Part shown: piece by piece, positions 21,172 through 32,118 of the stretch
How the letters are laid out: each line of letters begins with the position of its first letter
Position numbering within the stretch: the stretch's first letter is position 1
Assembly: GCA_963585895.1 (NCBI GenBank)
Contig: OY757904.1
Span: forward strand, 21,196,949 to 21,260,948
Direction of reading: 5' to 3'
From: Sepioteuthis lessoniana
Taxonomy: Eukaryota > Mollusca > Cephalopoda > Myopsida > Loliginidae
Length of the DNA: 64,000 nucleotides
Notes under the pieces: generated by a model
The model's database searches: none
What the model was told of the DNA's origin: nothing
The model's input: only the letters and a program-made list of their open reading frames with translations
Position numbers and translations under genes: made by a program

Positions 21172-21398
21172 TCGTTTTTTCTATTTATGATATATCAACC
21201 TTCATAGATTATTTAAACATGAATCCTTTTAAAAGAATAGTTGAGGTACTAGTTAACGCATAGCTCGGTGGATAAGCGGGCTCATAACTTTTTTAAGCGT
21301 ATTAATCGGAAAATGAACACAACAGCGCGACTGGAGTTTGAACTCGCTTATCACGATGTCACAGACCAGCACGTTAGCCACTACGTCACGGAGACTCC
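21172..21398 (-). mobile_element. SINE family A
   Basis: Minus strand: GTAGTGGCTAACG (A box), GAGTTCAAACTCC (B box), and the 3' motif GGTTGATATATCATAAA. Diverged. 21399-21788 beyond it holds nothing recognised. Confidence 0.75.
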
Positions 21399-21788
21399 TT
21401 CCACTGAGAGTTATTGTATCATATTAATATAAACAATGCTACTACAATGAATTTTCAAAAAAGGCAGATAATCAAGATAATAATCGATCAGGATTTTTAA
21501 GAAAGTAAATCAACACAATTTTTTTACAAGATAAAAAAAAAGAAAAATTATGCGATAATATCATGTTTTTTACAAGTTTCAAAATTAATTTTTTATAATT
21601 TTCCTAAACTTACAGATATTTTACACCAGAATTTTAATCCATTGATTAAACGGCATTTCAAACCATCAAAGTTTATTTTATATCAAGATGTTAGGAATTG
21701 CGTAATTTGTACGTTTATACTCTAATTTTTTTGTAAAGTTGTTTAAGAGTCTTTTTGCAGACAATTATACGATATCAAGTATTCCAAT

Positions 21789-22411
21789 CTAATGTTGCCC
21801 AACCGGCTGGGGCTGTAGAATACACCGACTGTGTCCTGGATATGACACTAAACAATCTGATGGTGAGGTTCCAGCAATGCTGGAGCTTTGGGAAATGCGG
21901 AGTACCTCTTTATTGCCATTGCTCCCAGGTCCACTCTGGCCCGGCGTGGTAGCACTTGATAGGGCCCTATCTGTGGGTTAAATAGAACTAACAGCATATT
22001 TATGCTAAACTGAATTGTTTGATTAAACTGAATAGCTTGAAATAGAAACGTTTTTGACAATTAAACCGTACTTACATTTAAACAGCGTGCTTATGCCAAA
22101 CTGAATTATTTGAAATAGAACTGTTTTTTAACATTGAAACTGCATTTACACAAAACTGAATTGTTATATATAGAACTGTTTTGACATTTTACTGTGTAAA
22201 CAAAATCTGTACTTACGCTAAACTGAATTAGCTGAATTAGAACTGTTTGAATGAACTGAATAGTTTGAAATAGAAATGTTTTTGACAATTAAACTGTACT
22301 CATGCTAAACCGAATAGTTTGAAATAGAAGTGATTATTTACATAAAAATGGATTTGGCGTTAAATAACCTATAAAGGTTGATATGCCATAAAACCCAACC
22401 AACCTAATACA
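21789..22411 (+). mobile_element. SINE-like family B, near full length
   Basis: Head GCCCAACCGGCTGGGGCTG, body with CACTAAACAATCTGATGGTG and TGGAGCTTTGGGAAATGCGG, a CTATCTGTGGGTTAAATAG junction, then an array of diverged internal repeats (each with ACTGAATTGTTTGA- and AGAACTGTTTT-like cores) and the 3' motif GGCGTTAAATAACC, GGTTGATATGCCATAAAA shared with family A. Non-coding. Confidence 0.75.
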
Positions 22412-22862
22412 AATAATTTGCACACAGTTGTATGTTTTCAAATATTCTTATCTAACACTAATAATTTATACATAGTAAAATGGTTTCAAGTAATTATTTG
22501 CATCTAACAATATTCTTTTGATTATACACGGTTATATGGTTTTAACAAACTAATAATGATAATCCTGTGGAAATAATTACAGCTTCAAGCAACTATTCTT
22601 AATACAAATAATTTACACACAGTTATGTGGTATCTAGTATATCTATAAGGTATAAATAATTTTCAAACAGATCCGTTTGACTCATAGATTGAACCCCAAA
22701 ATGTCTTACTACTCCAGGTCAGAGTGAAATTAAGGGTAGTTGCAATGAAGAAGATTTACACTTTCTCCAGTGCTCAAGACCTGGAACCTCACCATCATAA
22801 CCAAGACATTTATTTCGAAGTGGGGGCAGTCAGCATATTCTAAGCCCGACTGACAAAGCAAG
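22412..22862 (-). mobile_element. SINE-like family B, subfamily with different internal repeats
   Basis: Tail-to-tail with the preceding copy. Internal repeats differ (ATACAAATAATTTGCACAC, ACAGTT-TATGG-TTCAAGTA cores). The head end reads TTCTAAGCCCGACTGACAAA. Its own 3' tail is missing. Confidence 0.6.
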
Positions 22863-23044
22863 TTTTTTTTAACGGCAAATGTTATAAAACGTGACTTTAA
22901 AAATTAATGATATGATAGAAAAGGACTCTTCAATGAATAATTTTTGTTTAACTAAACGAGACAAATTTTAGTGCAAATTTTCTCCATCCTCATAACAAAT
23001 AACACATAGAATCGGTTAGATGTAAATCGATGAAAGGGTGAAGA

Positions 23045-23160
23045 ACTTGATGTTATGGTTAACAAGCGTAGCTAACAAGACATAACTACTGAATTCGATC
23101 CAACCAGAATGTTCCATAATAAATTGCCCCACATTGGACTCGACCTTGTGTCAAATTTAC
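23045..23160 (+). mobile_element. SINE family C-like, internally deleted
   Basis: A tRNA-like head (GATGTTATGGTTAACAAGCG, TGAATTCGATCCAACC) is joined almost directly to the C-family end CGACCTTGTGTCAAAT. The middle of the family is missing. Confidence 0.5.
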
Positions 23161-23265
23161 CTTCTTAGGAAACAAATAAAAAAGACAAATGAAATTAACT
23201 TATTTTATTTTATGTAAAAGCAATTTAAGAAGCACGAATTTTCTCATTCCATCGATTAAAAATTC

Positions 23266-23470
23266 GGTTTGGTTTCTTTGTTTCATGGCATACCAACCCT
23301 CATGGGTTATTTGATGCCAAAGACTTTCTTGGAGGAGAATAATTGTGGTACAATTTAACCCATAGTCGGATTAGTAAGCAAGAGAGTTCATACCTTTTCA
23401 AAGAGTACTAATCAGAAAATAAACTACTGAAGTTCAACCTCATTCAACACCTTAACTACGGGACGCTTTT
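23266..23470 (-). mobile_element. SINE family A, diverged
   Basis: 3' motif (plus strand GGTTTCTTTGTTTCATGGCA, ACCAACCCTCATGGGTTATT) and body are clear. The tRNA-like head is degraded at the right end. Confidence 0.7.
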
Positions 23471-23499
23471 TGATTGATAGAAAATTTGTTCGACGATGA

Positions 23500-23805
23500 A
23501 GTTAATTCTAGGATAATATTGTCACAGAGCAAAAAGGGTTCAAGCTTTTTCTCAGTAAAGGAATATAGAATTAATGACATATCCAGCGAACAGTCCGGAT
23601 CTACATCCAAGTGAAAAATTATGGTAGAAAAATTTCTATTTTAAATTATCTTTGAGAAGGCTCAAACCACCAAAGTAGATCTATTAACTGCCATTCGAGC
23701 AAGTTGGAACCACTTTGATAAAGAATATTGCTTTAAATTAGAGAAATCCATGCCGACAAGAATTAAGGCTCCCATAAAAGATCGATAAGAAGCAACTAAG
23801 TATTG
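23500..23805 (+). pseudogene. Tc1-like transposase C-terminal remnant
   Basis: Plus-strand translation gives MTYPANSPDLHPSEKLW, matching the PANSPDLNPIENLW region around the third catalytic acidic residue (DD34E class; the E is present). After internal stops and a one-base frameshift the text continues with AIRASWNHFDKEYCFKL and MPTRIKAPI, then ATKY and a stop, which is the usual Tc1 C-terminus. The N-terminal half and inverted ends were not found. Confidence 0.75.
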
Positions 23806-23908
23806 ATTTTTATTTTTTATTTTTATTAGGTTATCCAATATTTCCTTTACATGGCTTGTAAAAAATTATAACTTCAATTAACATGATTTAATCTAGTTTT
23901 CTATCATT

Positions 23909-24301
23909 AAGGGTTTTCGGACTATTGTATTCATCATTATTGTTATTTCCACAACGTTTTGGCCGATATGTCCTCCGGCCTTCTTCAGGTGTTTGTCGAA
24001 CTCGGGAAACTTCACGGAACTTCGAACTACGTCCTCTATTAAATCCACGGGGGTCGCCTGTTCTGATTCCGTTAGCCATAACCGGACACAAGTTTTAAGT
24101 ATTCCTATATTGTTACTCGCCTGCAGTCAGGATTGAACTTGCAACCTCCAGTTGATTGTCTCCTTAGAAGCTTAGGGAACCAACGCCTATAACTGTTACG
24201 CTATGTGTCCTGCTGGACAGTTCAGAGTGAATTTTTTGGACCGAAACTTTGGGGAAATAACAATAAAGATGAAGACAATAGTCCGAAAACCCTTAATGAT
24301 A
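23909..24301 (-). mobile_element. Element with long inverted ends, tRNA-like promoter and hammerhead-like motif
   Basis: The two ends are inverted copies for roughly 60 bp (left TCATTAAGGGTTTTCGGACT; right the complement ending TTAATGA). On the minus strand, 24216-24113 has tRNA-like boxes (GCGTAACAGTTATAGG, then GTTGCAAGTTCAATCC). At 23989-23949 the minus strand reads CCTGAAGAAGGCCGG, a 10-nt loop, CGGCC, AAAACG, which resembles a hammerhead core (CUGANGA, stem II, GAAA) with the GAAA changed to AAAA. The right-hand inverted copy retains CCGAAAC. Hammerheads occur in Penelope-like retroelements and in some SINE-like repeats. Assignment is inference. Confidence 0.45.
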
Positions 24302-24895
24302 AAAATCATCAAGCTTCGTCTCAGAAATTTAGACAATTAATCTAGTTTGTTTAAAGAATATTGTATAAATCCAGAATTTTGTGTCTTATCTATTATTAGT
24401 TTATTTACTGCTGTTTAGAAAAAAAACGTAGATGAAGTGTGTCAATTAGAGAGTTTCTGCTTGAAAAAGTAGTAGTATGACTATATCATTGAAATGGCAT
24501 AGTGTCTTTTTTAGTAGTTTCCAAAATATTCTTTTTGCAAACCACCTGACCGTAAATGAACTTTTCTGGCGATGGTTTAAATGAGCTGAACTTATTTTTC
24601 TTAAAATTCTATTTTTTGATTTGTATTAAGCTTTATTGCTACTATTATTCCATTTAATGTCTCTCATAAGATCCTTCGCTTTTATATAAGCCTCGTGTTC
24701 TGACTTCACATGAATTTGTGAACGTTCTTCGGAACAAGATATAAAACCCTCTAACAATCCTTTCTTCTGGCACGCACACTTTGCGAACCTCTATTCCAGT
24801 TGGTAGTCTGCCCAAAGCTCTTGCCATTTAAACTTTTCTGTCTTTTGGTGCCAACTTGAAAATAAGTGAACGAATCTTGGTTTTATATGTTTATA
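24302..24895. other. No recognised feature
   Basis: AT-rich; no coding or repeat signature seen. Confidence 0.5.
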
Positions 24896-25187
24896 TGTAT
24901 TTACCCAACCTCTTCGCACGAGCAAGATGCGACACAAAGTTAATTTTTAAGCGAAGCTTGACAGGTTTGAATTCAGAGTTTTCTATCTTCTAAACCGGTT
25001 GCCATACCAAGGTTAAAGAGCCTTGTCTATCCTACTATTTACCAATAGCTGGAAGAGGATAGGTGGATTTATACATTTCCTAAAGGTATTAGTGCTATGT
25101 CCAATGAAACAGCCTCGTCCAGGATTTTGAACTTGGAACGCCATGTCCATTTCGTACGACATTAACCATTACATCAAAAGCGCCTGC
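24896..25187 (-). mobile_element. SINE family C, near full length
   Basis: Minus strand: tRNA-like head (GATGTAATGGTTAATGTCG; B-box-like AAGTTCAAAATCCTGG), body with CTATTGGTAAATAGTAGG, and a 3' end with TCGCATCTTGCTCGTGCG replacing the usual consensus by substitutions. Confidence 0.75.
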
Positions 25188-25347
25188 ATAATACGTGTAT
25201 ACGTTTGTAATTGTAATCTACTTACAAGCCAAGAAAATACTAATTTAGTCATCATATCACAAAATGAGATATATTCACGTATCTTAGAAAATAAATGAGG
25301 TCTTTTTGTAATATATTGTCTTGACCTGCGATAAACACGGTGGATTT

Positions 25348-25711
25348 TGTTGACAGGTACATCCGGCTGTAGATAAAATCAACAAAACAAGAAATGTGTG
25401 GGTGCAAGCTGTGTCCAATGAAAAACAAGCAACGCGAGGATGTAAGCCATGACTAATGACAATCAAGCATTGCGCGTGGGTCGCGTGGGAGTTTTTAAGA
25501 CTATACAAAGCCGAGAATTTTGGCTGAAGTCAGTTCCCGCTGGCTATTCCGATTCCCGACAGCTCATTCGTGTGGACGAACTCTCTCTGATTACTCTCCC
25601 GTTCCACACAATCGTCACCGTCGAAGAATAAAAAGACAAGATTATATTTTTATGTATACCTGTTCCAAGTCGTTAGTCTAGACTCAGCGTTAGTATACTA
25701 CATTTCTAACA
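25348..25711 (+). mobile_element. LTR-like segment (candidate)
   Basis: Could run from TGTTGACAGG to TTTCTAACA. It has a CCAAT box, two diverged copies of an approximately 38-bp motif (around AATGAAAAACAAGCAACGCG and AATGACAATCAAGCATTGCG), CpG-rich centre and an AATAAA at about 25628. No target duplication was found and no coding relic adjoins it. A 60-codon open frame inside is not recognised. Confidence 0.3.
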
Positions 25712-26220
25712 AAAAAATGCAGTATATTTTTTGTTACGTTGTTACTGTTGTTGGGTTATTCCTTCATAATGTTTCAAAATCATTTTAGAAATAATCTTAG
25801 CCTGACATACTTCTCGCTGTTGGGTTGGCTGAGGTTAGCAGTAGTTGAGGCCCGACTGGAGTGTTTGTGGTGCGTACAACGCGATGTCTACTTGACGACT
25901 GAACTCTGAGTATCTGGTACGACTATTACTGTTATTAGTCACTGCTAATATAAATAAGCATATTCATAAGCTGGCGGTGTTACTTCATCGAAACGTCCCT
26001 GAATAATATTCTTCCACTACCATACACTTACATGAAAAATAAAAAATTGTCATGAAATTCAAATTTTTTGGAAAAATTTGTTTCTTCTTTAAACAGATGC
26101 TGGTGTTTAAAATCGTTTGCTAAATAAACCGTGTTTCAAAAAATACTTATAGTTTCATGGAAGTATCTTCATAATATAATGGTTTCATATCATAAAGGTA
26201 CTCGCATAGAACTATTAACT
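25712..26220. other. No recognised feature
   Basis: AT-rich DNA between the LTR-like segment and a SINE. Confidence 0.5.
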
Positions 26221-26221
26221 T

Positions 26222-26331
26222 TCTTTGGTTTGATTGGGTTTCTTTGTTAAATGGTATATCAACCTTCATGGATTATTTATTACAAAAGTCATCCTTGTAG
26301 AAAAACAGCAATGATACTAATCAACCTATAC
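26222..26331 (-). mobile_element. SINE family A, 3' part of a split copy
   Basis: Carries the 3' motif (plus strand GGTTTCTTTGTTAAATGGTA, TCAACCTTCATGGATTATTT). Continues at 26758 beyond the 413-bp insertion. Confidence 0.8.
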
Positions 26332-26744
26332 TTGTACTATTTGTACTTATACTTGTATCGGCTTTCACCCTGGTCGGGTTGAACCGGCTTCCTCCGAGCA
26401 AGTGCAGCATCTATATCGCTGTTTAAGTTGCTCATTGAAGAAGATACTTTGGGATTTGATTGATCAAAGGGTCCCAAGTCCTACCCGAAAAAAATGCTCT
26501 GTTTGCTGCAGATTTTCTACAGACGCATTGACAGAGCGACCCGAGGCCGCCGGTTGCCGGAACAGACACCTCCTGGATTTTCCCCAGAGCCCCTTTATCC
26601 GGGTTGCGGCCCTATACCACAAGGTGCCAGATCAATCTGCCTTGGTTGGCCCTACCAGGAACCGAAGTTCCCGACGCCATAGCTCTGGCACTACCCGTTG
26701 CCACCGCCCTACCACGTTGAGGAGGGGTTGAACTTTAGGGTCGG
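26332..26744. mobile_element. 413-bp GC-rich insertion with perfect 13-bp target duplication
   Basis: Interrupts a family A SINE. AATCAACCTATAC occurs at 26319-26331 and again at 26745-26757, identical. The insert is far more GC-rich than its surroundings except for one end made of TTGTAC/TTATACTTG-like repeats, which on the minus strand would be a 3' tail (GTATAAGTACAAAT). This is the signature of LINE-driven retroposition of a minus-strand element. It has no tRNA boxes that I can see and no coding similarity I recognise. It may be the 5' part plus tail of a LINE or an unlisted SINE. The 109-codon plus frame in it is not recognised. Confidence 0.7.
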
Positions 26745-26757
26745 AATCAACCTATAC

Positions 26758-26890
26758 CAAGTGGTATTAAGAGGGGTCATACCTTTTCCTTAGATATTTG
26801 TCCGAAAGCAAACGAAATAACGGGACTGGAATTCGAAGTCGTCTTGATTTGAGGCCTCAGTCCAACACTTCAGCCTTGACGCCACGGAAA
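26758..26890 (-). mobile_element. SINE family A, head part of the split copy
   Basis: Body and degraded tRNA-like head of the copy begun at 26222. 26891-27180 has nothing recognised. Confidence 0.7.
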
Positions 26891-27182
26891 CTGACAGTTT
26901 TTATTACCCAGTATAAAATATTTGCGTATTTTTCACTGTATTTATCCCAAATTTCCAAAATCAGTACCAAGTAAAATTCTATCTAAGACTTTTTAATGTC
27001 TACAAATATACAAAATTGGAAAAATTTAGATTGCTTTACGTATAATAGATGGACGTTTTTGCTGTAGACAATTCAACCATCACATTCCAATCATTTATAT
27101 TCGAGGGGAAACTTTTTAGCAAACTTTTATTTTTAAGGGCAAATATAACATCGTAAATGTGATTAAAATTAAATAGAATTAC

Positions 27183-27480
27183 GAAGGTCATTCAGTAAAT
27201 AAGAAGAACTTTTTAAGCAAAATGATTTTTTCAGAACTTTGAATTGTTTAGAATTGGTTAAGAGAAAAGGTTATTTTAATCTCGCAAAAATATCTTTTTT
27301 CAAGCTATTCAAAATGGCAGTAAATCAAACAGAGTGCTCCAGCCTTGAACAGAGGTCTGTCGTCAAATTTTTGGCGACTAAGAAATGCAAATCATGGAAA
27401 ATTTACGGAAGAATGTATAATGTATTCGGAAAAACGTGTTTAAATAAAAAAAAAATAATAATGTTACAAATTGTGAAACA
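27183..27480 (+). pseudogene. mariner transposase N-terminal fragment
   Basis: Left inverted-end-like GAAGGTCATTCAGTAAATAA at about 27184, then from 27313 MAVNQTECSSLEQRSVVKFL and YGRMYNVFGKTCLNKK, which match the first helix-turn-helix of a mariner transposase subfamily often fused or annotated as SETMAR-like. The catalytic domain is missing. The DNA-binding part alone cannot transpose. Confidence 0.65.
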
Positions 27481-27485
27481 TAGAT

Positions 27486-27716
27486 TTGCCACTACGATCC
27501 TCTGTTGAAGAACAGTACATGGAGCAAAACCTCACTGACTCTCCTGTAATAAAAAAGTTCTATGTGCCGCAGCCAGAAGATTGTGATGAATATCTTCTAA
27601 GACATGAAAGAGCCTATCACTATAGGGCTTCATATGGCCAACTCATGAGGCAAAAGACCCCTTATTTAAAGTATAACTGTCTTTTTTCCAAGTCATGCAG
27701 AGTAAAAGTGGAATAA
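27486..27716 (+). CDS. Unrecognised 76-codon open frame
   Basis: Reads with balanced amino-acid use, including EEQYMEQNLTDSPVIKKFYV and CDEYLLRHERAYHYRASYG, unlike the repeat-derived frames around it. It directly follows the mariner N-terminal fragment in another frame. No domain recognised; it could be a fragment of another transposon or a small exon. No splice or promoter evidence. Confidence 0.2.
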   Translation: MPLRSSVEEQYMEQNLTDSPVIKKFYVPQPEDCDEYLLRHERAYHYRASYGQLMRQKTPYLKYNCLFSKSCRVKVE

Positions 27717-27764
27717 CTTAATTAAAACAAAAAAATCTATTACAATTCTTTTATTCTACAATAT

Positions 27765-28312
27765 ACGTCACTTGGTTTTATGGCACATCAACCATTTCAG
27801 GTTATTTAACGCTAAATACTCTTCATACATATGCATTAAATATATAGGATTTGGTTTGGTTTCATGCCAAATCCAATTTATACATACACATAGATATGTA
27901 TGATTTGGCAACGTAAGTCAACAAAGTTAAATGGTTCCAAGTATTTCTTTTGCATTACTTACAATTCAATTGAACATCAGTCATTTGTTTACACACAGTT
28001 AAATTATCAAACAGTTCTATTTCAAACAATTCAGTTTAGAATAAGTCATTTGTTTGCACCCAGTTTAAATGTCAAACAGTTCTATTTGACCCATTGATAG
28101 GACCCTATCAGGTGCTACAACTTCGGGTCCGAGTAGACCTGAGAAGGAAGGAGTACTCCGTATTCCCCAAAGCTCTAGCACTATTTGATCCTCACCATCA
28201 GATTGTTTAATTTCATACCCAGGACTCTCGTAGGTGGAGTATTACCCCTCTGCAGGGATTCAGCCGGTGTATTCGGCAACCCCAGCCGACTGGGCTGTAT
28301 CCATGATTGTGT
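27765..28312 (-). mobile_element. SINE-like family B
   Basis: Plus strand begins with the complement of the 3' motif (GGTTTTATGGCACATCAACC), passes internal repeats, then ATTGATAGGACCCTATCAGG and ends at the head CAGCCGACTGGGCTG. Internal repeat array shorter than in the 59.9-kb copy. Confidence 0.75.
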
Positions 28313-28639
28313 AACTCTTGTGTAATTCTATGGATAAATCATTTTAAAATCATTTAATTACCGCTCCATTAAAACAATTCCTCTCATCTTATATTCTAAT
28401 TTTTTTATATAAGAAATTGTTTTTCTATGGAGGTGTACGTACTGTGATCAAATAGTATCGAAACTGAAGCTTAAAATTGTTTCGATTTAACATTTAAAAC
28501 TTAAATATGTGTATAATGGAACAACTTAGAAAACAAAGCTAGGCTGATGTCTCGACGTCTGGATAGCAGTGTAAATGGGTCAATGATATTTTGAAGAAAT
28601 TTTTAAAGACAGTATGGCAGTAAACAACATCCGTCAATG

Positions 28640-28765
28640 TGATTCGAGTTCTGGAGATCCGAGGAGTGTGGAGCACCTGTTCATTATCATTACTCCCAAG
28701 TCTACTTTGACCGGCGTTGGTCGTATCTGTTAAGGTTCCATCAATTAGGGATCTTAGTAAATAAT
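28640..28765 (+). mobile_element. SINE-like family B, body fragment
   Basis: Contains the TTATCATTACTCCCAAGTC and GTTAAGGTTCCATCAA segment of the family body; head and tail missing. 28770-29580 has nothing recognised apart from T/TTG-rich DNA near 28875-28930. Confidence 0.45.
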
Positions 28766-29581
28766 TTCATCTATACATAAATATCTTTCCCAATGATATT
28801 ATAATGGATGACTAGCAAATGGTAAGAGTATACCATAAATGGTTGATATATTCATCTGCAAGAGATATATTTTCTTGTTTTTTTGTTTTTGTTTTTTGTT
28901 GTTTGTTTGGGTTTTTTTGGATTTTTTTTTTCTACGGTCAGCTGTTCAGCAGGAAAAGAGGTGTATTATCCTTATAACAACGAAAAACAGAACCAAAAGA
29001 CCGGAAGAACTTTAGAACAATTATTTAATCGTGTAAAAGGAACAGTGACAATTTAGAAAACTGTCAAGCTAGGAGTGTACTTGAATTATACTTATCTCAA
29101 GGGGGGAAAAACAAATGAGGCTATTAACCAACAAAAATGAGGAATTATTATGGTGACAAATCTTGCAATGCTTTTTATAATTGTGCTTGTCATTACGCCG
29201 TGCAAATAAAATGGTCTAAGTCATGGGCGTACTTTTAGTTTGTAGATTATCCAGTCCTTTCATGAATAAACATTTGCGTAAAGTCAAATTGTTCAATACC
29301 AAGAAAAATATCGGACGTTTCAGAAGAATTGATATTATTTTGTGATCTAATAACTTCACCAATTCTTATTCAAATCATCACAAGTTTTGACAGCATGTAT
29401 AGAACTGTGGCGGCTAATTAATTCGCGGGAAGGGTTTTTCAGAAAATACACAAAAATTATATTACTATTGTTTAACATACACACACTGAGAAATACAGTT
29501 CATAAATTGTACATATATATTGATAATAGTATTAAGTATCTTTTACAAATGCAAATTAATTTTTTTTAGTAAATATCGAGA

Positions 29582-29740
29582 GAAAATAGGAAGTGCTGCA
29601 CTTCCACAATGTTTATAGACAAACTGCTACTGATCAGATGAAAATAGGGGGTACTACAGTTCCATAGTGTCAATAAACAAACTACCACTGATCAGAAAAT
29701 AGTGGATACTGTGCCTATAAAAGAACCGCCACCGATGGAG
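29582..29740. repeat. Tandem repeat of about 58 bp, 2.7 copies
   Basis: Units start at about 29582, 29640 and 29695 with GAAAATAG, and share CTTCCA/GTTCCA and ACTGATCAGA landmarks. Divergence between units is moderate. Confidence 0.6.
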
Positions 29741-29843
29741 AAATGACTTAAACAGGGAATTCTGCACATGCTGTTAAAATTTGTGATCATTTTAACGAGA
29801 ATTGGTCTAGCAGTAACAAAATTATATAAATTTTCCTTAAATA

Positions 29844-30731
29844 CGAGGATCATTAAATAAGTTTCCAGACTTTTTTCGTATGGGCACTTTTATTGATAGT
29901 ACACACATGAAACTCTAGTCCCCTTCGAAGTGATCTCTTCCGGCTGCAATGCACTTGTTGCATCGTTCCAACAACTTCTGGAAGGCCCCATGGAACTCCT
30001 CTTGTCAGCGTGTCAATGACCTTCGTCACAGCCTCTTCCATCTCCTCAATTGTCTCATAACGACAGCCTCTGAGCTTAGGGAATAACCAAAAGTCACAGG
30101 GAACAAGGTCTGGACTCTAGAGAGGCTGAGGAACTGTCTTGATGCCTATCTTGGTCAAATAGTCTTTGATAAGGATAGAGTTGTGGACTGGTGTATTGTC
30201 CTGGTGGAAATGCCACTGACCCGATTTGAAGAATGCTGGCCTTTTCCGACAGAATCTTTTCCTGAACTCCCTTAAAACCTCAACATAGTAACCCTAAACC
30301 TAACGCTTTGGCCAATCAACTCTGGTCTATTGACTTCTTTACTCCTCCCACACCTCTCATTATCCCTGTCTTCCTTGAATCTCTTATGCCACTCAAAAAC
30401 TGATGCTCGATTCATGCAAGATGGTCGAAAAGCAGTCTGAAGCATTCCATACTTTTCTGTGGCATTTTTTCCAAGTTTAAAACAGAATTTTATTGCATAT
30501 CGTTCTTCTAAAGTGTCCTGACGTCCAGATTGCATTTTTGAAATTCACCAGCTGTGATAATTAGGCTTTAGTAGGGGGTATTCCAATTGCTGCTGTAGCT
30601 GTTCATAAAAATCATAAAAATTGGTCAGTCATCTCATAAGATGTGTAACAATAACATAGTGAATTTTCAAGAGTCTACGACGATTTTAAATACCTGTACA
30701 AAAAAGTCTGGAAACGTATTGAATCACCACG
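29844..30731 (-). mobile_element. Deleted mariner (DD34D type), copy 1
   Basis: 888 bp between TA dinucleotides (29842-29843, 30732-30733), with inverted ends containing AAGTTTCCAGACTTTTTT-like sequence. Minus-strand remnants: N-terminal [20 protein letters not shown] with the WHKRFKE helix-turn-helix, then a deletion that removes the middle of the gene with the first catalytic Asp, then a C-terminal part with frameshifts and ERCNKCIAAG-like end. The deletion joint carries a short telomere-like filler at 30291-30305 (on the minus strand GTTAGGTTTAGGG). It shares the same joint with 38270-39182 and 50690-51587. Confidence 0.85.
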
Positions 30732-30733
30732 TA

Positions 30734-31059
30734 TATCTCAAAAGTTATCAATTTTTTAACCACCCTGTATATCCAAAATGAATTTATACAACTTCTAGTC
30801 GGTGCTATAAAGCAGCTAATTTCGACAAAAACAAACTCAGCCAAATACTCTTCAATTATTCTGGATTTTACAACTGATGCTGAACTATTGACACCGATTG
30901 TCATTTTTTATTGATATTATAAAACTACCAGATTATGTGGTATATGTGCCTGAAATTATGATTTCTTATTAATTGTTCCACTAAGTGAGACTGCGAATAT
31001 TTTTATAGCGGAAACTCTTCTTGAACACCACCTTAAAGGATTTCAGATGACGCCAACTG
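30734..31059. other. No recognised feature
   Basis: AT-rich; a minus 72-codon frame spans the mariner edge and has no domain. Confidence 0.5.
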
Positions 31060-31352
31060 TATCTCCTGAAGAGTAAACTCGCCCACAAAAAAAGGATGTC
31101 CCGGTATGACACTAAAGTGAAGCTTTGATGAGTGTAGACATGTTTTTGTTGTCATTGCTCCTAGATCCACACTGACCCAGAGTGATAGTTACTGTTAGGA
31201 TACCATCTACTGGTCAAATGGATCTATTTAAGATTCCATTTTAAAAATGATTTTGAAAATAGATATTTGTTTCGTATATAATTGAGGACCATAAAAATAA
31301 CTTCGGCATAGAATAACCCAACAAGGGTTGACATGCCGTAAAACCAACCAAC
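31060..31352 (+). mobile_element. SINE-like family B, shortened internal array
   Basis: Body (CCGGTATGACACTAAAGTG, CATTGCTCCTAGATCCAC), then the 3' motif AATAACCCAACAAGGGTTGA followed by CATGCCGTAAAACC. Only a trace of the internal repeats remains. Confidence 0.65.
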
Positions 31353-32102
31353 CATCTTATTGAGTATACCAGTTCAAAATCTACGAGGTTAAGTTTGTGA
31401 TAATGGGGCCGATTAAAAACGGTGATGTTCCTTGTCTTATGAGGAATTCGATGCCTTTAAACATCAGACACCCTCGCTAAGAGATAATCGTAACTACCGC
31501 AAATACTTCGGGCACTAGTTTGTAGTGCCAATAGTAGCATCTGTCGGTCAAAATCTAAAAGAGCTAAGGATATACTGAAGGGATATTCTTCCGATAAATT
31601 GGGGGTTATAAGGTATTTCACTCCAACCATATGGTTGGTTTTCTGAGTTTGGTAAGGCATCATAAGCAGCTTGAACTAAAAACTCAATGTTGTTGAAGTT
31701 TGGCCGTTAAAAATCCAAACTAGTTATATTCTACTGCCTTACATTCTCCCACCTTGTCTAGGTTCCCTATTGGCTTAATCCCTAACATCTTGATAGCATG
31801 TACCTCTTCAATGCTTGCACTCCCCTCTTCCTGGATCAGGTGCTGTCACTCGCCTACCTTTGGCTAATCAGATAGATTGGAAAGTACTCCACATCTGACC
31901 ACCCGACTTCCGCAGTCCCAACAAAAGCCTTCCGCTTTAAACATAATCCTACAACCTACAGCACAATATATTCTGCCAGAGCAGATTTCACTGCCAGCTG
32001 CTGTCACTTTGGGGTTCCTTGAGCCTCTGTATTGCATTATTCCCTCTTACTTGTTACCACAAATTCTTCTCTGAGGCTTCTAAAGGAGAGAAGTAGAATG
32101 TT
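31353..32102. other. No recognised gene; 31690-32100 slightly GC-richer
   Basis: The 31690-32100 part looks like old repeat-derived DNA lying downstream (minus strand) of the 5S-derived sequence, but I cannot assign it. Confidence 0.4.
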
Positions 32103-32118
32103 GTTATTTACTAAGCTT

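Noticed and set aside
25348-25711. Confident LTR call
   Set aside because: No matching flanking duplication; kept only as a low-confidence candidate.
26402-26731. 109-codon plus frame in the GC-rich insertion as a gene
   Set aside because: GC-rich DNA is open by chance; the unit is a retroposed element whose tail points to the other strand.
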